Of a stretch of 64,000 bases of DNA, positions 56,001 to 63,716 are shown piece after piece. The notes under the pieces are model-generated. The model had not been told where the DNA came from. It saw only the letters and a program-made list of their open reading frames with translations, and searched no databases. This DNA comes from Snodgrassella sp945267035 (lineage in GTDB: Bacteria; Pseudomonadota; Gammaproteobacteria; Burkholderiales; Neisseriaceae). Location: positions 1,922,001 to 1,986,000 of the forward strand of contig NZ_JAFNPF010000001.1 of assembly GCF_026535915.1 (NCBI RefSeq), given 5' to 3'. The translations under genes and the position numbers were made by a program. Every line of letters starts with the position of its first letter. The first letter of the stretch is position 1.

Positions 56001-58383
56001 CCAAGCCATCATTGACTCTCAGTTTGATCTGATGTTCACCAAGCACTGGTTTAGCCCAACTAAATAAACCATTGGCGTCAACACTTGAACCTTTTGGTCC
56101 TTCAGTCAGACTGAATTTTAATGCATCACCATCTTCATCTTTAGCAATGAGCTGGTAGCTATAAGCTGCACCCAGATTACTGATGGTATTGGGAATGCTG
56201 GTGATTTGTGGCGCATGATTGGCATCCTCGCCCACACGTAGGGTAAACTCTTGTTTGGCTAGCCCGCCGCGGCGATCACTGACTTGTACTACAACTTTAT
56301 GGGCACCGGCTTCGGTATTTTTCCATATTAATGCCCCTGTGCCAGCATTGATTTCCATATGGTCTGGCGCATCCAGCAATGACCACTCCAGATAATCGCC
56401 ATCAGCATCGGTTGCCGTTAGGTTATACTGATATTTTGCATTAATAGGGCTATAAGTAACCGGTGAACTGGTGATGACAGGAATATGGTTAGCTTCAGCA
56501 CTTACTTTAACCTGATAGGTTTGCTTAACTTTATTATTATCTGCATCGGTCACTTCCACGATTACCTGCTCGATGCCTTCTGCGGCTGGTGTCCAGGTAA
56601 TGACTCCGGTTTTTGCATCAATGCTCATGCCGCTAGGCGCTTTTAACAACGCATAGGTCAGTGCATCACCATCCACATCAAAAGCCTTAGCTTGGTATTG
56701 ATAAGGGCTATTGACTGTTGCGTTGATTACTGGTGTACTCACAAACTCAGGTTTGCTGGTTACCACCAACACCAGACTTTGTTTATCTTTAGCGCCATGT
56801 GGATCTGATACCACAACCGTTACAGGATAGCGTCCAGGTAAAGGTTTAGACCAGTAAATTCTTCCGCCAGCAGTTATTTTCATACCCGATGCTTGGCTTT
56901 GCAAACTATAGGTGATGGCTTCCCCTTCAGGATCCGTTACGGCGATTTGATGGGAAAAATAAGTTTCTGCTGGAATTCGCTGCGGAATTTGATTGGTAAT
57001 TTTTGGCGGTAAATTTCCATCCACAACCGTAATATGATAAGGTTGTGTCACCTTATGACCAGCGGTATCTTCTACCTCGATATTGACACTGTAAACGCCT
57101 ATATTCTTAGGTGCCCACTTAATTTCACCTGTGTTTTCATCAATGGTCATTGAGGTAGGTGCTTCCAGCAAACGGTATTTAAGTACATCACCATCTGCAT
57201 CTTCAACCACAGGTTGGTAACTATAAGGCGCCCTAATATCCCCACCCAATTTAGGCTTAGTAGTAAAGTAAGGAGGGCGATTCAGTTCTTTATCAGGATC
57301 TAAGTGTTCTGGAACAACGGAAATCACTTTACCTGACGAACAAATTTCTACACCTTCTGCATCAACAGGATGAATCGTATAAAAATAACTTTGTTCATTG
57401 CTTACTGTGTCATCCAGCCAAGTTGAATAATTAGACTTGGTTTCACCTAGAAGTACATAAGGTCCGTCGTAGGCGGTTGAGCGATAGACACGGTATTTTT
57501 CTACCCCAATATCATCCCATGTAAGCTGAACTTTGCCTGGCTTAGGACGCGCTTCAAGGTTGGTGATACAAGATGTTTGTGGTGATATTTTATGGGCACC
57601 AAACGCATCGACATACACATAACCACCATGTCCAGTTTGAGCGCATTGAGCGCCAATTACGCGTACTTCAAGTTCGTGTCCAACCTTGGTATCAGGTACT
57701 TCTATATCCACATCAATAAATGGTGTTGATCGCCAAATACTGTTTGATCCATCGTTTCCATAAGTGATGGTGGTGTAGAATTCTCTGCCAGGCTGGTTGG
57801 AATAGGCAAAATCTTCATAGAGAATTTCATCAGTAGTTAAATCTTTGAGTTGTACATGGAAATAAGGTTGGTTATTGGCAATGTGGCCAGGATCTTCCAA
57901 TACCGCAGCATAATTAAAACGCACATGTAATTTGCCATCAGATGGGTCGCGGTCTTCCTCAGTAATACTCGCTTTTTGGCTGATATGGTTAAGATGTGCT
58001 CCATTAAATTCATCGTTAACCTTAGCTGTATAATTCCCTTGCCGCGGTAAAGTTAAATGCGGTGCTCTAGGATCAGATGTGGCACCTACCATATTTAGAA
58101 TTCTCTTTCCACCACGATTTATTTTAATATCTTTATGGGTAAACGGAGGAGAGCCCTTTAATCCTGGGTTATAACCAAACCCTTCTGTCCAGTGGCTAAA
58201 GTCACCATTCTCAAAGTCACCATTCAAATAAATGGCATTGGCCGTAGGCACCATTGATGACATAGTGATCGAAGCCACGACGAAGGAACAAACGCTTTTT
58301 TTAAATCTATCTTTCATCAACATCCGATTTTTTTTGGGCTTCGGCTGTGAGAGATGATCGTATTTTTTATCGTATCGTTTCAT
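50089..58383 (-). CDS. Giant secreted Rhs polymorphic toxin
   Basis: This is a 2764-residue protein. The order is: a long basic leader and Sec-type signal ending PTANA near residue 50; an N-terminal adhesion-like domain (NGDFENGDFSHW) to about 270; a fibronectin type III module (about 275-360); nine cadherin-like Ig repeats of about 89 residues (370-1170), most with DPDGD-L-Y cores; further Ig-like modules to about 1370; YD/RHS repeats (about 1380-2500) that build the shell; and an RHS core ending YAVNDPLNVVDPSGR. The toxin end is the last 144 residues (Cys, then HRVAAVISRYKLW, then Cys), family unknown to me. The cadherin-like stalk is unusual for a Rhs of a Gram-negative bacterium. No VgrG/PAAR part, so type VI delivery is not indicated. 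Confidence 0.88.
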   Translation of the reverse strand: MKRYDKKYDHLSQPKPKKNRMLMKDRFKKSVCSFVVASITMSSMVPTANAIYLNGDFENGDFSHWTEGFGYNPGLKGSPPFTHKDIKINRGGKRILNMVGATSDPRAPHLTLPRQGNYTAKVNDEFNGAHLNHISQKASITEEDRDPSDGKLHVRFNYAAVLEDPGHIANNQPYFHVQLKDLTTDEILYEDFAYSNQPGREFYTTITYGNDGSNSIWRSTPFIDVDIEVPDTKVGHELEVRVIGAQCAQTGHGGYVYVDAFGAHKISPQTSCITNLEARPKPGKVQLTWDDIGVEKYRVYRSTAYDGPYVLLGETKSNYSTWLDDTVSNEQSYFYTIHPVDAEGVEICSSGKVISVVPEHLDPDKELNRPPYFTTKPKLGGDIRAPYSYQPVVEDADGDVLKYRLLEAPTSMTIDENTGEIKWAPKNIGVYSVNIEVEDTAGHKVTQPYHITVVDGNLPPKITNQIPQRIPAETYFSHQIAVTDPEGEAITYSLQSQASGMKITAGGRIYWSKPLPGRYPVTVVVSDPHGAKDKQSLVLVVTSKPEFVSTPVINATVNSPYQYQAKAFDVDGDALTYALLKAPSGMSIDAKTGVITWTPAAEGIEQVIVEVTDADNNKVKQTYQVKVSAEANHIPVITSSPVTYSPINAKYQYNLTATDADGDYLEWSLLDAPDHMEINAGTGALIWKNTEAGAHKVVVQVSDRRGGLAKQEFTLRVGEDANHAPQITSIPNTISNLGAAYSYQLIAKDEDGDALKFSLTEGPKGSSVDANGLFSWAKPVLGEHQIKLRVNDGLAWVEQHYTLHIVDADTPILNNPPSITSTPTTLGVVNEAYQYQMVATDPDGDHLTYTLVKGPKGASLDANGLFTWAKPSLGEHIVKLAVSDGKAQMEQSFTLVITDKPVINMPPQIVSDPAKDAVIDQSFNYQLVATDPDGDLLIYGMEEGPKGASIDSSGLFVWDKPVQGSHPVKLIVSDGFHQVTQSFTINVTSTPPSNLAPSITSVPKSRTTVGEKYTYQIQATDPENDVLTYKLVEGPAGVTIDANGLLVWEKPALGEYTIKLEVSDGSNLVYQSYQLQVVQSAVNNQPPKITSIPVTQWTENQPYSYPVLAVDPDGDKLTYTLVKGPAGMAFDRDGILNWQKPVLGNHEIVIQVEDGRSYYQQQYKLNVNKPTAIGTGTFSIDMSADPHIVAPGENVSVNIVLEGGKKPYTVKSLTLDGKTVVVSGQTAKVSSTDIGLHTLVATVEDANGVKLTKEASFIVKDVADTIPPVVEISAPASSNNIGVAEVTTITDIVGTASDANIAEYQLFISPASENNWTSIAKGTSSVVNAKLGNINPQIMANGLYDLLLVATDNGGNKSSAEISVIISGEQKVGQFSLSFLDLDIDIGNLPLRLTRTYDTRRQHEKLDFGHGWSVDYQDVKIQTNGVPGRDWDLEQTGSGLNQKFCPRPVGSRIATIRLPDGKMERFKIGVTPDCNTWMLQLKGNFFQIKFEPMEGTTSTLEATDVGDLRVHGGNLFDYWNLDKVDPQSFKLTTRDGTVYHLDKSFGIKQIQDRFGNTLNYTKNGITHSNGASLIFTRDSMGRITQVESPDKRVLHYSYDNDGNLAVSTDTQGGNTKFTYHQAPSQRHQLDEIIAPNGKRVFKAEFDDKGYLIGQTDGEGFKVNLEHDIDNKTDSVTDRNGNTTVYIYDDTGNIIEEKDALGNTTKYTYDQHGNELTVTDALGNTTTREYNRYGEVTKETNALGFSTESAYNEDGNITVSKDELGRETKHTYEKGTGALTAIINALGQTTRIGYTVKGDLAAISDPLGNKTSYSYIDIGGKRLVSSQTDAAGNKTEYEYDAKGNQTAVKQRVIIDGKATEIITRSTYDDKGNVLTQTDENGKVTKFEYDKLDQLIKIIEPNKRVTVFKYDSNGNQVEMISPDGRKELTEFDGNGNELKSCIAGVCTETVYDARNLPTEVKDALGNITKTEYDANGQAVKTTDARGNSTSMVYDAIGRLIEQKNALGNTVKSQYNAVGNLEHSIDALGYVTEHIYNDINQLIQTVLPNGSTIKYAYDAAGRKTAIIDAENAKTQFSYDAIGQLYQVTDALNHKTNYGYDSRGSLILQTDANNHVTRFGYNKTRQRSHRILPLGQKENWSYNQLGQLEKHTDFNSKTSTYQYNNSNQLEKADYADGRTIRYEYDQHGYTTKVVDSSSGDLLYKPDLLGHTLELTTPTGQLAYTWDANGNKTSQRINNSSGIQYRYDALNRIESITAVDGSVTSFSYDANGNRTQIVRANGTSSHYSYNETNQLTSLIHRDANNNILASFKYSLDKNGRRTQAIESINGKQRTVNYSYDATGKLLEEKITEGDNTTLTSYTYDAMGNRQSKTHNGVTTNYTYNANDQLVSEETAGVETKYQWDANGNLIGKTTDQGEIKYTWNSNNRLIQIDDQIKQVKVNYTYDGENNRIGRTMEQGGNITETQYLVDSERPFSEITVERIRINNGAWEEHSYLHTPDGVGDLLTQTKAGQTVYLYQDGQGSTRFVTDNTGVITETHSFDAFGDEVQAFGQMPTTTDIKHLYVGEYFDQDANFYHMRAREYAPAVGRFTSLDEFEGEHNVPLTLNKYIYAVNDPLNVVDPSGRFFYVISITYAKYPITSTLLFATSAIVFGKSVRTILELIFLNREINYEIASFPVESSPMALTPAQEAQKQIQYVIMKKLSDMWTPPSGKDCSQISKEIHRVAAVISRYKLWDTMWLSGRHAEKIQTWENRLKKLKENHQKYCVKK

Positions 58384-58410
58384 GATTCTCGCTTTTATTT
58401 TTCCTGTTAA

Positions 58411-60189
58411 TTACTTATCAACTGTGATTTTCACACCAGGCCAATCAACCACCGGCGCACAGCATTTAGACTGGTTAATTTTATAAAGGTCGTTATAACC
58501 AACCCCATAAAGATTGCCATCATCACTTCGATAAAACAGATGCTCTTTGCCACCACCAATGGCCACTACTTTGCCATGTGTATTCGCACGCAGCGTTGCT
58601 TTATCGCCGTAAATCATTGGAAATGCACTGCCACCAGTTTGTCCCCATGTATAAATTTCACCATCGTGAGTTAAGGCAAAAGAACCCACATAACGAGCAA
58701 ATAACTGTTTGACGTTTTTCATGATGACCACAGGTTCAGGAGATGAGATATTCGTTTTGCGCACTCCAATCCCCAAAGAGGCATGTAATCCCCAACCGAT
58801 TACCGTTCCATCATCCAATAACGCTTCACCCCAACCATTACCTCCGGCGATATACACGATTTGTTTGGCGTAAGGCTCTAGATTAGGTACACGTGTGGGC
58901 GTACGAACAATGCTCTGCACACCATATTTTGATCCCTGAAAACCTAAACCGCTGGCTTCGTTGTCTCCCCATGCCCAAACATGTCCTTCTTCCGTTACAG
59001 CAAAAGCACCTTCATAGGCGCCACCAATCAAACGGGCTTTTTCACCATTTAGATTGACTGCCACCGGTTTTTGACTGTTTTTGCGTTCTCCATTACCTAA
59101 CTGACCATACAAATTATGTCCAAAGGTCCATACTTGTCCTTGGTTATCTAGAGCGACCGAAAAGTATTCTCCAACGCCTACTTGGGTAATATCGCCAAGC
59201 ACTTTACAGGGTGAGGCAACATAAATACTGGTTGTAGGCTGACAGCCTGTTTCGCCATAACCACTTTGTCCCCAGCCATAAAGATCACCATATCGAGACA
59301 AAGCTAAAAGGTGATAAGCTCCACCGGTAACAAACTTAATGTTTTGCAGTCCTTTTACCTTTTCTGGAGCAGCGTTACTGGCCCAGGAACGGGATCCATT
59401 ACCCTGTTGTCCCGAATTTCTAAAGCCCCACATCCACACTTCACCAGCATCATTAACTAGAGTACCGGTTGTGATTAAAGAGTTTTGGGAAATACCGATA
59501 ACACCATATGGATCAAATATTTTTTTTGCATAAAACTGAAATACATTCGGATAGTCTTTTAAACTCATCCCATCAGTTTGCAACAGACCATTCTTTAAAT
59601 TTTTATCGCCTAAAACCGCAGTCACTTCCACTGCTTCACCTGCATAGAGACGATCCAGAGGAAGGGATAAAGCCATAGAAGGGTCATCAGGGTTATTAGA
59701 CGTGAGGTCTGAACGATTTTGTAAGTTTCCTTTAGCTGCACGATGGACCAGATCGCCTTTAAAATAACCAGGTTCACCTACCTCCCAACGGTCTGGAGCA
59801 AGATAACCTTGTGGTACATCAAGACTAAGTAATTCACCATGCTCATTAAAAAAAGTATTGTTTTGAGCATCAATATCCAAATCAATCAGACCAGTGAGAC
59901 GCAAATTGTTAAAAGTTGATCTACCGGTGTTTTTGATTTGCCAGCGCCAAATAGATTCTCCATGAGCTCCTGTGCTTTGGCTAAAAGTAGAACTTAAATT
60001 AGAAGGAAGATTAATTTTTTCTTGATTTAAGCGACGATCCTCGTATGTGGATGTGCCATCATTGATAAAAAGACTTAACCTGTCCACCGTAAAACTATCT
60101 GCAAATGCCAATGGACTGGCAAGTATTGCCGCTGTGCATAAACTTAACAGCGTCTTTTTAAAGCGTCCTTGTGCTTTTTTATATTTCAT
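58411..60189 (-). CDS. Secreted RCC1-repeat protein
   Basis: The 592-residue protein has a Sec signal ending SPLAFA near residue 30. A beta-rich N domain (about 31-220) resembles a bacterial conserved-repeat adhesion fold. About seven RCC1 repeats (225-590) carry the motif W-G--G-GQLGNG, for example VWTFGHNLYGQLGNG and LYGWGQSGYGETG. RCC1 forms a beta-propeller for binding partners. The Rhs gene follows 27 bases later without a terminator, so they form an operon. Inference: a surface partner, carrier or receptor-binding helper of the Rhs toxin. Confidence 0.8.
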   Translation of the reverse strand: MKYKKAQGRFKKTLLSLCTAAILASPLAFADSFTVDRLSLFINDGTSTYEDRRLNQEKINLPSNLSSTFSQSTGAHGESIWRWQIKNTGRSTFNNLRLTGLIDLDIDAQNNTFFNEHGELLSLDVPQGYLAPDRWEVGEPGYFKGDLVHRAAKGNLQNRSDLTSNNPDDPSMALSLPLDRLYAGEAVEVTAVLGDKNLKNGLLQTDGMSLKDYPNVFQFYAKKIFDPYGVIGISQNSLITTGTLVNDAGEVWMWGFRNSGQQGNGSRSWASNAAPEKVKGLQNIKFVTGGAYHLLALSRYGDLYGWGQSGYGETGCQPTTSIYVASPCKVLGDITQVGVGEYFSVALDNQGQVWTFGHNLYGQLGNGERKNSQKPVAVNLNGEKARLIGGAYEGAFAVTEEGHVWAWGDNEASGLGFQGSKYGVQSIVRTPTRVPNLEPYAKQIVYIAGGNGWGEALLDDGTVIGWGLHASLGIGVRKTNISSPEPVVIMKNVKQLFARYVGSFALTHDGEIYTWGQTGGSAFPMIYGDKATLRANTHGKVVAIGGGKEHLFYRSDDGNLYGVGYNDLYKINQSKCCAPVVDWPGVKITVDK

Positions 60190-60374
60190 TTAGACTCCTT
60201 GTGTTACCACTAATGTAAAAATGCATCAGGTAAGATCAAAGGCCTACAAAAGACAATAAATGATTGCATGACACTACTATTCCCTATTGCCTTGAAAACC
60301 ATCCCAGAACGTATCTATATGACTTTGATATCATGCTAGACACATTAATTTAGCCTTAGTCATTTACCCTACCC
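60190..60374. other. Upstream region of the RCC1-Rhs operon
   Basis: The ribosome binding site AAGGAG is at 60193-60198 on the minus strand. I find no clear promoter between the last hairpin and the gene. Confidence 0.45.
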
Positions 60375-60377
60375 AAA

Positions 60378-60408
60378 AAAAATCCCGCCAGTTAAGGACG
60401 GGTTAAAT
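60378..60408 (-). terminator. Second terminator ahead of the RCC1-Rhs operon
   Basis: On the minus strand AACCCGTCC and GGCGGGATT pair (CCCG-C/G-CGGG core) and eight T follow nearby. Confidence 0.7.
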
Positions 60409-60600
60409 TATTCATATCAATAGAGTCATTAATATTACCAATTCAGGTTATAAGATGTTTATGTCATATTTTTTCCTTTCTCATGCTTAACAAAGTAACA
60501 TTGACAGATACATAAAATCATTCTCGTCAAACAATGTCATTTAAATGTCAGACTAACAATTTTGAGATTTTTGGCATATGTTCTGGCAGTGGATACAAAA

Positions 60601-60626
60601 AAACCCGCCAATTATCTGACGGGTTA
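60601..60626 (-). terminator. Leader terminator, copy B
   Basis: On the minus strand AACCCGTC/GGCGGGTT is followed by TTTTT. It lies about 185 bases downstream of TTGACA in promoter copy B, close in form and distance to copy A at 38683. Confidence 0.75.
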
Positions 60627-60693
60627 AAGAAATTTATTACTAAAATATAAATAATGAGTTTTAAAAATTATGCACTGATGTCGCTAATTTTAT

Positions 60694-60816
60694 TTTGCCT
60701 TTCTTATGGTCAGCACAACGCTGCCAATTTATGAAAGGCAAATAACTGGTGCTTTTAAAGGGAAGCATACCTGTAGTGTTAATATTAGTTTAATATACAA
60801 AAAAGGCCTGTCAAGC
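60694..60816 (-). promoter_or_regulatory. Late promoter-leader block, copy B
   Basis: The partner of 38768-38890. The TTGACA (60814-60809 on the minus strand) begins two bases after the stop of the 145-aa gene. Promoter, short leader and terminator directly behind a regulator gene recall the lambda Q gene and its pR'-tR' late control. The 40-base invariant part of the leader could be the regulator's target. Downstream now are the RCC1 and Rhs genes. Confidence 0.7.
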
Positions 60817-61239
60817 TATATTTTTAAAATATTTTTCAAAATCTTGGTGTTGCTGCATGTATCGCCAGAAAATCATCAATGCGCGTTCCACTTCGCGATA
60901 CCAATTTGCACTGTTGCGTCGTGCCCGCTGATTTTTCTGGGTGGCTGCGCGACTGGATTTTTTAAAATATGGACTGGTATAAGCATATTCCACGCGTAAA
61001 ATAGCGAATATTTCTCGATCACTTGTTGCCATGATGCTGAGCACATCTTTTACCATATCGAAGACTTCGGCGCGATAGCGCAGCACAAACGCTCTTGGTT
61101 TGACTTGTTTATCATGCTTATAGCGCCATTCTGCACTCAAACAATGTCCTTGCCGTTTTCGGTCACGCATCGCCCTTTCATATGTCTTTAACACATCTTC
61201 AGCGGTATCAATAAAATTAGATGGATAAACTGTGCTCAT
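60811..61239 (-). CDS. Candidate late-gene regulator or antiterminator of the tail locus
   Basis: The ATG at 61239 (MSTVYPSNFIDTAEDVL) gives 142 residues. A GTG at 61248 would add three. The protein is basic and helical. The C-terminal half (SSRAATQKNQRARRNSANWYREVERAL) looks able to bind nucleic acid. I cannot name its family. Its position before a promoter-leader-terminator block, which recurs before the tail genes, argues for a Q-like role in late expression. Confidence 0.6.
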   Translation of the reverse strand: MSTVYPSNFIDTAEDVLKTYERAMRDRKRQGHCLSAEWRYKHDKQVKPRAFVLRYRAEVFDMVKDVLSIMATSDREIFAILRVEYAYTSPYFKKSSRAATQKNQRARRNSANWYREVERALMIFWRYMQQHQDFEKYFKNIA

Positions 61240-61253
61240 TCTCTTCACTCTTT

Positions 61254-61364
61254 CTAATTAAAATTGTCTTCATAGTCCGGCCTACCCTTTGCCGCCAGAC
61301 TGGACGCTTTCTCACTTGCAGCAGCATTATTGATTTGTATGATCATTCGATAACTACTGAACAT
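61254..61364 (-). CDS. Possible 36-aa phage protein
   Basis: An ATG at 61364 opens MFSSYRMIIQINNAAASEK and ends with RPDYEDNFN and TAG, 14 bases before the next ATG. The make-up looks protein-like, but there is no strong ribosome binding site. It could equally be the end of a decayed gene. Confidence 0.35.
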   Translation of the reverse strand: MFSSYRMIIQINNAAASEKASSLAAKGRPDYEDNFN

Positions 61365-61630
61365 TCTGAATTTGCTGATTTAAGTTGGATATCTGCTTTA
61401 TCACGCTTTATATGTTCATCTTTCTACCATGGTCAGAAACAACATTGATATTGCAGATAGTGGCAACTTCTCAATAAAAATCTCATTAGCATATTATGGC
61501 ATTTTGTTAATCTATTAATTGATATGTATTAAGCATAATTAACTAGGGTGATCATTGCTTTAAAACTGCTACTGCTCGAGCTTTTACTCATGGTTAAATT
61601 ATGATATAAGCATTTATATAACCCACTATT
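61365..61630. other. Gap between early gene and late regulator
   Basis: Under 300 bases and AT-rich. Nothing supported. Confidence 0.4.
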
Positions 61631-61951
61631 TCAATCTAAAAGAGTGGCTTGACTTAATTCTTCATGGCACTCGGCTTTAGATGTTCCCCATTTTTTACCT
61701 AAACGTAATTTTTCTTCGATTAGGTTCAGGTCTATATAAATATCCGCCAGAGCACAAACAAGCTGAAAATCCCGACTGCGGAAATACGCCATTTCTCTTG
61801 CAATAGTCTGTTCTTTATTTTGCGATTGAATAATCGCCTCATTTGCTTCCTGTAAGGCGTGGATAATCACCATTACCCATAAATGTTTACAAGCTTCTTC
61901 CTGATCTATTTTATTGGTCTCAATTAACTCTTCTAATATATCTACAGACAT
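61631..61951 (-). CDS. Unknown early protein of the tail locus
   Basis: The 106-residue acidic helical protein starts MSVDILEELIETNKIDQEEAC. It is divergent from the S24 repressor across the operator region, where a phage would keep a Cro-like or early gene, but it lacks a clear helix-turn-helix. Not recognised. Confidence 0.55.
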   Translation of the reverse strand: MSVDILEELIETNKIDQEEACKHLWVMVIIHALQEANEAIIQSQNKEQTIAREMAYFRSRDFQLVCALADIYIDLNLIEEKLRLGKKWGTSKAECHEELSQATLLD

Positions 61952-62181
61952 TTTTTCACCTTTCTATGACATACCAGTCCTAACCACCTAAGCTGGTAAC
62001 GTTCACATTTATAGTTTTGTATAAACAATCCACGCCTTGCTCAAAGTAACTTTTAAATTCCACTCATCATTTTTTGCAAAGATAATCAGATGCTGGACGA
62101 TGAAAGCAACAATTTGAGCTAATAAAGTTTTCCCTCCATTTCTCCAAAACTTTATCTAAATAACAATTTAAGAACCTTTAA

Positions 62182-62240
62182 TTATCTATAAAACTATATA
62201 TTTCCTATTAGATAACTTTATTGTATCTAATTTATTATCT
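62182..62240. promoter_or_regulatory. Probable operator cluster of the S24 repressor
   Basis: Four copies of the half-site TTATCT/AGATAA or GTATCT occur at 62182, 62210 (inverted), 62223 and 62235 between the divergent early gene and repressor. The same half-site forms the perfect palindrome at 63166. Such sites suit a dimeric CI-like repressor. Confidence 0.65.
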
Positions 62241-62306
62241 TTTGGCAATTGTTTTTGTATTCTTTTTGCGGTACAGTATTACCTAATTGCACAAAAGAGT
62301 ACTTAT

Positions 62307-63026
62307 ATGAAACTCACTTCCGAAATCAGGCTCGAAAATTTGAAATTATTGGTTACTGAAGCTGGTGGGGTCACTGAGCTATCCAAAAAGGCTGGCTATA
62401 AGCAACCAAGTTACTTATATCAAATCATTAATCGCACCCCCGTTCAAAACGGCAAGGCCAAAAATATTGGTGCTATTATGGCTGCAAAGCTTGAAACTGC
62501 CATGAATAAACCCAAGGGCTGGATGGATCAGGAACACAAAAAACTCACCGAAGCTAATGCGGTTTTTTTGGGCACAATGGAAGTATGGGATAACTCGACA
62601 CCAATAGAAGAGGATGAAGTAGAAGTACCGTTTTATAAAGATATCTGCTTATCGGCTGGCACTGGTTTTGCTGACAATATTGAAGACTACAATGGTTTCA
62701 GATTACGTTTTGCCCGCTCAACCCTAAAAAAACACAGCATTAATCCAGCTCATGTGGTTTGTGTCACGGCAGATGGAGACAGCATGAGCCCCGTTATACC
62801 TGATGGCAGCACCATTGGTATCAATACAGACGATACTCTAATCAGAGATGGCAAAATTTATGCGATTAATCATGACGGTCTTTTGCGGATTAAAATTCTG
62901 AAAAAAAGACCAGGCAATAAGCTTCTTATTCAAAGTTTTAATTCAGCTGAATATGCTGATGAAGAGGCAAGCTTGGAGGAAATTAATATTATCGGTCGCG
63001 TTTTTTGGTGGTCAGTATTGGCCTGA
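62307..63026 (+). CDS. LexA/CI-like S24-family repressor
   Basis: The 239 residues have an N-terminal helix-turn-helix (VTELSKKAGYKQPSYLYQII near 25-45) and a C-terminal S24 peptidase domain. The self-cleavage site is probably Ala-Gly in CLSAGTGF near residue 115. Catalytic Ser is in ADGDSMSP near 154, and the Lys near 190 lies in RIKILKK. RecA filaments trigger cleavage in this family. It should hold the tail locus silent until DNA damage. The gene is the only plus-strand gene of the locus. Confidence 0.88.
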   Translation: MKLTSEIRLENLKLLVTEAGGVTELSKKAGYKQPSYLYQIINRTPVQNGKAKNIGAIMAAKLETAMNKPKGWMDQEHKKLTEANAVFLGTMEVWDNSTPIEEDEVEVPFYKDICLSAGTGFADNIEDYNGFRLRFARSTLKKHSINPAHVVCVTADGDSMSPVIPDGSTIGINTDDTLIRDGKIYAINHDGLLRIKILKKRPGNKLLIQSFNSAEYADEEASLEEINIIGRVFWWSVLA

Positions 63027-63577
63027 CCCTATTGCATCCGCTGCAAAATTGATCCGTTCGCCTCAACCATGCTTGGGGCGTTTTCAATGCAAACATGAAT
63101 CATTTACAGCTAAACATCAATCAAGGTGCTAATTTGATCTAAGAAAGATATAGACAATATTGCAAAATGTTATCTTTTAGATAACATTGATAAGTTATGG
63201 TTGGATAAAAATAGCCGATAGCAAATTATCTATTAATGAAACATATATTGCTGATTTATTCACGCAATATGATGGTCAAAAACGAATAAATGCAGATTCA
63301 TGGAAATTTTCTAGAATTAAATTGAGCATAAAAGCATGATTTGCTATTGAAAATTGAAAAGCATTTTATACTTATCAAATGAAAGAATGATTAAGGCAAA
63401 ATATCATTTTGCTATAGCCATGGATGATGTTTATCGGCTATGGCAACAAAAATGATTCATCTTTGCTGTAATACAGATGCTTTAAAGGTAATGATATCCA
63501 TTTATCATGATATAGAATAATCTGCTCTACATTTTAATAGTTTGCTGCAGAATTTTTTTTTAATGGATGATTTAGCT
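63027..63577. other. Intergenic region right of the repressor
   Basis: About 550 bases without a gene, AT-rich. It contains the palindrome at 63166 and nothing else that I can support. No integrase or attachment site is seen. Confidence 0.5.
63166..63188. promoter_or_regulatory. Perfect palindrome matching the repressor half-site
   Basis: AATGTTATCT, three T, AGATAACATT: a perfect 10-bp inverted repeat with the same TTATCT/AGATAA half-sites as the operators at 62182-62240. It lies 140 bases after the repressor stop. It may be a remote operator or control an unseen transcript. Confidence 0.65.
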
Positions 63578-63716
63578 ATGAAATTCAGTTGCGGCGTCCA
63601 CATTAAAGTTGCTTTTTTCAGCATTTGGTTTATGCGCAGCCAATCTTCCCGTTATCGACGAGTTGCCTACTCTGAAAGGCGCAACAACCGATTTTGCCAT
63701 GTCACAGCTACCCTGA
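63578..63716 (+). pseudogene. Frameshifted start of a secreted protein gene
   Basis: An ATG at 63578 begins MKFSCGVHIK. After a shift of frame near 63610 the sequence reads LLFSAFGLCAANLPVIDELP up to a stop near 63714, like a signal peptide and the first residues of a mature protein. No gene continues. It is probably a broken host gene, though chance is not excluded. Confidence 0.3.

Noticed and set aside
50089..58383. Giant Rhs considered as a type VI effector
   Set aside because: No PAAR, VgrG or adaptor part; it begins with a Sec-type signal and a long adhesion-like region.
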